Origin: M55B167 sp046482825
GTDB lineage: Bacteria; Verrucomicrobiota; Kiritimatiellia; RFP12; UBA1067
Length of the DNA: 25,684 nt
NCBI GenBank assembly: GCA_046482825.1
Contig: JAWOEI010000094.1
Span: 1 to 25,684, forward strand
Direction of reading: 5' to 3'
Shown here piece after piece: positions 23,401-25,684 of the stretch. The notes beneath the pieces were generated by a model. The model saw only the letters and a program-made list of their open reading frames with translations. It had not been told where the DNA came from and did not search any database. Position numbers and translations under genes: made by a program. Each line of letters starts with the position of its first letter. The stretch's first letter is position 1.

Positions 23401-25011
23401 ATGGATTTCCGTCCGGCCGGTGTGCAGAGTCGGTCCCGCGATAACCGCATTACCGATACCGTATTTGGCGACGGATGAAGCACTCGTGTGATCCGCCAGT
23501 GCGGCGTTGACCGTCAGGTCGCTGGTGGAATCGTTATCGATATCCAGCGTACCGCCTTCCGCAAGCGGTGCGAGCGAACCGTCGCCAATACTCTGACCGA
23601 CGGTCAGCGCGGCCTGGTTGTTGGTGATGCCGACGCTGTAGGCCTGCAGAGTCTTATTCGCGGTGTCAACCTCAGCCGCGGTGTCAGTGCACTGACGCAG
23701 ATAGGCGACGCTGTTTACAGGATCGCCGGCCAAAGTGATCGGCCCGGAGGTGCCGGGCTGCGTGATGCGTACATCGGCGCTTGCGTTGTCGGGAATAACG
23801 GACGAAGGACCGCGCGCGGCGATCTCGCTGACGCTCCACGCAGGCGGGGTGGTCACACCGTCGGTGGTGCTGTAATAAGCTGGCTGGCCGTTGAGCGTAA
23901 CCCATTCGCCGAGCGGGCCCTCAGCCTGACCGGTGATGAATACGCGGCTGCGGTCGCTTTCTCCCAGACCCGTACCGGCAAAATTCAGTGTCGCACCGTA
24001 GAGGCAGCTGAGCGACGAGAAGGTCAGCGTTGAAGTCTGTGCTTCCGCCGCCTGGTCTATCTGAACCGTGCAGGTGCCGTATCCGGCGGTAAGCGCGCCG
24101 GCACTTTCGCTGAAGTCGGTTGCGCCCGCATCGTGATTGAAATCGAGTGTGCCGCCCAAGAGCGTCACAGCTCCGGAATCGTTCAGGCGGTCAGTATTGT
24201 TGACAGCCGCGGTATTGTCGAGCAGAAGGGTCGCGCCGTTGGAAACGGAGCAAGAAGAGGCTGAAGCGACGGCTGCGTCGGAACCGGAAAGCTTGAGCAC
24301 GCCTGCCTCCACATCCATGGATCCGCTGAATGTGTTTGCCGCTGAGAGGAGCCATGTGCCGTCGCCCTGCTTGATAATGGAAACAGTGCCCGAACCGTCC
24401 ACGATCGCACCGCGCATTTCTCCGTCGGCAGCCGCGAAGTTTCGCAGTGTGAGAGTCTTGTCGCCGGATTCACTCGCCTCGGTAGGTGCTGTGAAAACAA
24501 GTGTTCCTGAACCGGCGTGTTCCAGAATGCCGCCGGATGTGATATCCAGAACCCTATCGGTTGTTTCACCCGTGCCCACATAGCGGAAACGGCACTCCGG
24601 ATGACCAAAGACGATGTTGGTGCCGGAGCCGAGGTTGCCGGGAACGCCCTTGTTGCTGATAGTGGAGAACTGGAGAGTGGCGGGACCCAGAGCGTTCATG
24701 TATGTACTGCGGGTGTAGGTATTCTCACCGGCCAGCACGATGGTGCCGAAAAGGGCGTCCTCGGACGAGCTGTAATACTGGAAACCGGTATCGCCGGTCA
24801 GCCTGGCGTTGATCGTCAAAGTTTTGCCGGTGGCTACGGCATTATTGCCGTGGTCGTCGCCGCTGTTGGTTTTCAGCACGATTTCACCGGGACCGTTAAT
24901 CGTGGCGTTTTCGGTTGCTGTGATGTTCTTCCAGCCACTGAGGAACGTCATCACGCTACCGCTATTGAGATTCAGTACCGCATTGGTTCCGCTCAGATCA
25001 AGACTTCTCAT
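20470..25011 (-). CDS. Giant autotransporter-associated beta-strand repeat protein, C-terminal part
   Basis: A 1513-residue frame, the larger part of a gene split by a TAG at 25018-25020. It consists of many beta-strand repeats of the PF12951 type. Examples are GDGTLTISGANTYSGVTAVEGGTLKLG near the C-terminal end and QGDGTWLLSAANTFSGSMDVEAG near the start. They predict a long right-handed beta-helix. A different Gly-rich module occurs around residues 1030-1210 (IGHYGSGYGHLGVNSG, MHIGGYKYGTITVMPGG). Near the C-terminus lies GHSYVGEPYVQIEGDGYGACAV. No beta-barrel autotransporter domain and no PEP-CTERM sorting tail is seen; the protein simply ends VRLVFARGTVIQIL. The ATG at 25011 starts in-frame but has no signal peptide of its own. 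Base composition is more GC-rich than the neighbours. Confidence 0.8.
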   Translation of the reverse strand: MRSLDLSGTNAVLNLNSGSVMTFLSGWKNITATENATINGPGEIVLKTNSGDDHGNNAVATGKTLTINARLTGDTGFQYYSSSEDALFGTIVLAGENTYTRSTYMNALGPATLQFSTISNKGVPGNLGSGTNIVFGHPECRFRYVGTGETTDRVLDITSGGILEHAGSGTLVFTAPTEASESGDKTLTLRNFAAADGEMRGAIVDGSGTVSIIKQGDGTWLLSAANTFSGSMDVEAGVLKLSGSDAAVASASSCSVSNGATLLLDNTAAVNNTDRLNDSGAVTLLGGTLDFNHDAGATDFSESAGALTAGYGTCTVQIDQAAEAQTSTLTFSSLSCLYGATLNFAGTGLGESDRSRVFITGQAEGPLGEWVTLNGQPAYYSTTDGVTTPPAWSVSEIAARGPSSVIPDNASADVRITQPGTSGPITLAGDPVNSVAYLRQCTDTAAEVDTANKTLQAYSVGITNNQAALTVGQSIGDGSLAPLAEGGTLDIDNDSTSDLTVNAALADHTSASSVAKYGIGNAVIAGPTLHTGRTEIHEGTMTFAGHTVTQLLSGAVSGAGTLVKTGTNILDLVAVCSGFSGAVNVNEGILRIGAFESALGTADGGTVIADGATLDVGGAATQDTLHSRSEPVTVQGAGADGNGVILNSSGLQQIYALGNVSLAGDATFGGLSRWDLRDGAFDMNNHSVTKTGPSIVSLSGTETVTPGGDDASIDVQEGTLRMQQSTQLGGSAANTVHLRSGTKLDFYQLENNPLWSLICEDGTYYHATSSIDYDENRWGGPVTLNGTLNLTFSGEQRSGFEGLISGTGSLLVTNSASSKPYFYITGTNNTYSGKTRVIGGWLIVNKIGNVGEPSSMGQPVNAEDAAIQLGSGSIPGRILYNGPGETTDREFELSGSSETGWGTIQHEGTGPLVVSNISFAAGSKLLYIQGGSYSPATLAGPITDSVSGNTVVRKQNSGTWILAGDNTYSDTTSLTEKGGQLIYTGTNNLAGAFIINEGILRLPAGAYMNTTDDKFSIRNNGAFYLEGGTFIRNNLTHGENLSIGHYGSGYGHLGVNSGTLIAPRLYAGWAGIGTTRFSGGEVNFTHYMHIGGYKYGTITVMPGGMIDHSGTTGSDDLYLGFSNGRGEMNMLGGVYAQEKGKVQIGNSGSTSATGVVNLCSGSFTTARFYISAGTLLVNFGGGVLRCIDSGTTYPVIADDSSAQVHSFGPFGDFDGGAVFDTNGNDWNLPKAIDAPTGQGVYSITVDSPGHSYVGEPYVQIEGDGYGACAVANMEDDGLGRGTYRVTGVTVTCPGVDYTTLPTVTFLGGGVDVVTSTVDTVTLQSNASGGLKKIGDGTLTISGANTYSGVTAVEGGTLKLGAAQALPAASDVVLEGGTLDLNGATVTNAVSGTGTLANGTVETVLSPAGTGTVGTDNITLSSAAMRGEYLADVTNAGACDLVAVTGDIDLSDFTLEIVDTQELDRQTIYTIMTCTGSMTGAFVEDNLPQGWHVSYQVPGTVRLVFARGTVIQIL

Positions 25012-25017
25012 ATCAAT

Positions 25018-25020
25018 CTA
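25018..25020 (-). other. In-frame amber codon splitting the giant repeat gene
   Basis: TAG separates GAT (last codon of the N-terminal frame) from ATT GAT ATG of the C-terminal frame, with no shift of frame. Both sides show the same style of beta-strand sequence, so the gene was one unit. It could be a nonsense mutation (pseudogene), a sequencing error, suppressed, or passed by reinitiation at the ATG two codons later. Confidence 0.85.
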
Positions 25021-25635
25021 ATCGCCAGCCAAATCAACTGTGCTGGTGGTGCGGTGATAAATATATACATCACTTGCCATATTGTCGAGATCATTGACGA
25101 CTATGGGGCCGGAGCCGTCGAAATACATACTTTTGTTGACACCGCCCACGGTATAGCCATGGATCCGTTCGAGTGTCAGCGTACGCTCGGGATTGTCATT
25201 GCGGAACGTGAATGGCGAGGTGCCGGTCGGCATTTCCAGATCAGCCATTATATTCTGACTGTTGGCTGCGTCCGCCGCGAGGAGGATTTCGCTTCCGGCA
25301 AGCAGAGTGATTTTCTGGCCCGGCGAGCCGATTGTATAGGATTCCACCGAGGAACCGGTGAAAGTCATATTGAGAAGGGACGAAAGCCCGGCGACCGAGA
25401 TGGATATGTTGCCGTTGCCAGCATTATCGAAGGTCGCGGTTTCGCCTCCTGACGGATAGGACGAACCGCTCCAGTTGGCATCGTTGGTCCATTCGGCATT
25501 CTGCGAACCGTTCCAGGTACCGCTCGCAGCCCACAAAGAACCTGCGTTGAAAAGCGCCAGAGTCAGAATAAACGGCAAGGCATGTAATGCATACCCGCCT
25601 GATGTACCGTAATTTTTTGTTAAACGGATTTTCAT
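25018..25635 (-). CDS. N-terminal part of the giant repeat protein (ends at in-frame TAG)
   Basis: A 205-residue frame beginning with a Sec signal peptide of about 36 residues (hydrophobic LPFILTLALF, cleavage after LWAA). It continues with SGTWNGSQNAEWTNDANWSG, the usual N-terminal opening of beta-strand repeat proteins in Verrucomicrobia-like genomes. A good AAGGAG Shine-Dalgarno precedes the ATG. It ends at TAG (25018-25020), directly followed in the same frame by ATT GAT ATG and the long C-terminal part. Reading through the stop would give 1721 codons of one coherent protein. Alone, it would be a short secreted stub with no known function. Confidence 0.75.
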   Translation of the reverse strand: MKIRLTKNYGTSGGYALHALPFILTLALFNAGSLWAASGTWNGSQNAEWTNDANWSGSSYPSGGETATFDNAGNGNISISVAGLSSLLNMTFTGSSVESYTIGSPGQKITLLAGSEILLAADAANSQNIMADLEMPTGTSPFTFRNDNPERTLTLERIHGYTVGGVNKSMYFDGSGPIVVNDLDNMASDVYIYHRTTSTVDLAGD

Positions 25636-25684
25636 TGTTCACTCCTTATGTATGATATGTCATGCAGATACAATCCTCTATAAA

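Noticed and set aside
24517..25452. Long plus-strand frame (311 residues) opposite the giant repeat gene
   Set aside because: It and other long frames in 20458-24583 (+) lie antisense to the repeat protein, have no recognisable domains, and arise from GC-rich repetitive codon usage.
25640..25684. Sigma-54-like promoter before the giant repeat gene
   Set aside because: On the minus strand a GG and GC pair is 9 bp apart rather than 10, and the flanks do not fit.

Overview
The window is a bacterial chromosomal segment, probably from the Planctomycetes-Verrucomicrobia-Chlamydiae group. A Kiritimatiellota, Verrucomicrobia or Lentisphaerae-like organism fits best. This is inferred from three things: a very large protein of autotransporter-associated beta-strand repeats at the right end, a tolB with two pal genes beside tatA/tatC, and lipobox sequences without leucine at -3. 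There is no marker gene to settle the phylum. The cell is Gram-negative in plan, with Tol-Pal parts, a TonB-dependent receptor and lipoproteins. Apart from a few promoter, palindrome and repeat signals the content is mostly housekeeping. I see no tRNA, rRNA, insertion sequence, phage gene or CRISPR array.

Layout. 1-332 is non-coding; it holds a 32-bp perfect palindrome, extra copies of its half-site, and a full-consensus sigma-70 promoter. 333-3246 (+) carries a PLP aminotransferase, a CBM9-like protein and a purine nucleoside phosphorylase. 3420-10474 (-) is a co-directional run, in order of transcription: tolB, two tandem pal-like lipoproteins, tatA/B, tatC, hisB, hisA and an M16 zinc protease. 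10475-10851 is the divergent control region with a cobalamin riboswitch. 10852-15697 (+) is a complete vitamin B12 uptake operon: outer-membrane receptor, binding lipoprotein, permease and ATPase. 15801-20256 (+) carries a dihydrouridine synthase, nagB with a clear terminator, rpoN (sigma-54) and an SDR39U1/YfcH-like epimerase. 20470-25635 (-) is the giant repeat protein, interrupted by one in-frame TAG.

How the genes work together. The riboswitch should shut off btuB-btuF-btuC-btuD when cobalamin is plentiful. TonB-driven uptake through BtuB, capture by BtuF and import by BtuCD form one pathway. TolB and the Pal proteins link the outer membrane to peptidoglycan. TatA/B and TatC export folded proteins. 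HisB and HisA are two non-consecutive steps of histidine synthesis; the other his genes must be elsewhere.

The points most worth checking are: the palindrome cluster and its echo upstream of tolB; a GG-N10-GC sigma-54 promoter directly upstream of rpoN, which suggests autoregulation; the epimerase gene, whose Rossmann motif can only be included by a non-standard (probably CTG) start; and the amber codon in the giant repeat protein, followed two codons later by an ATG in the same frame.
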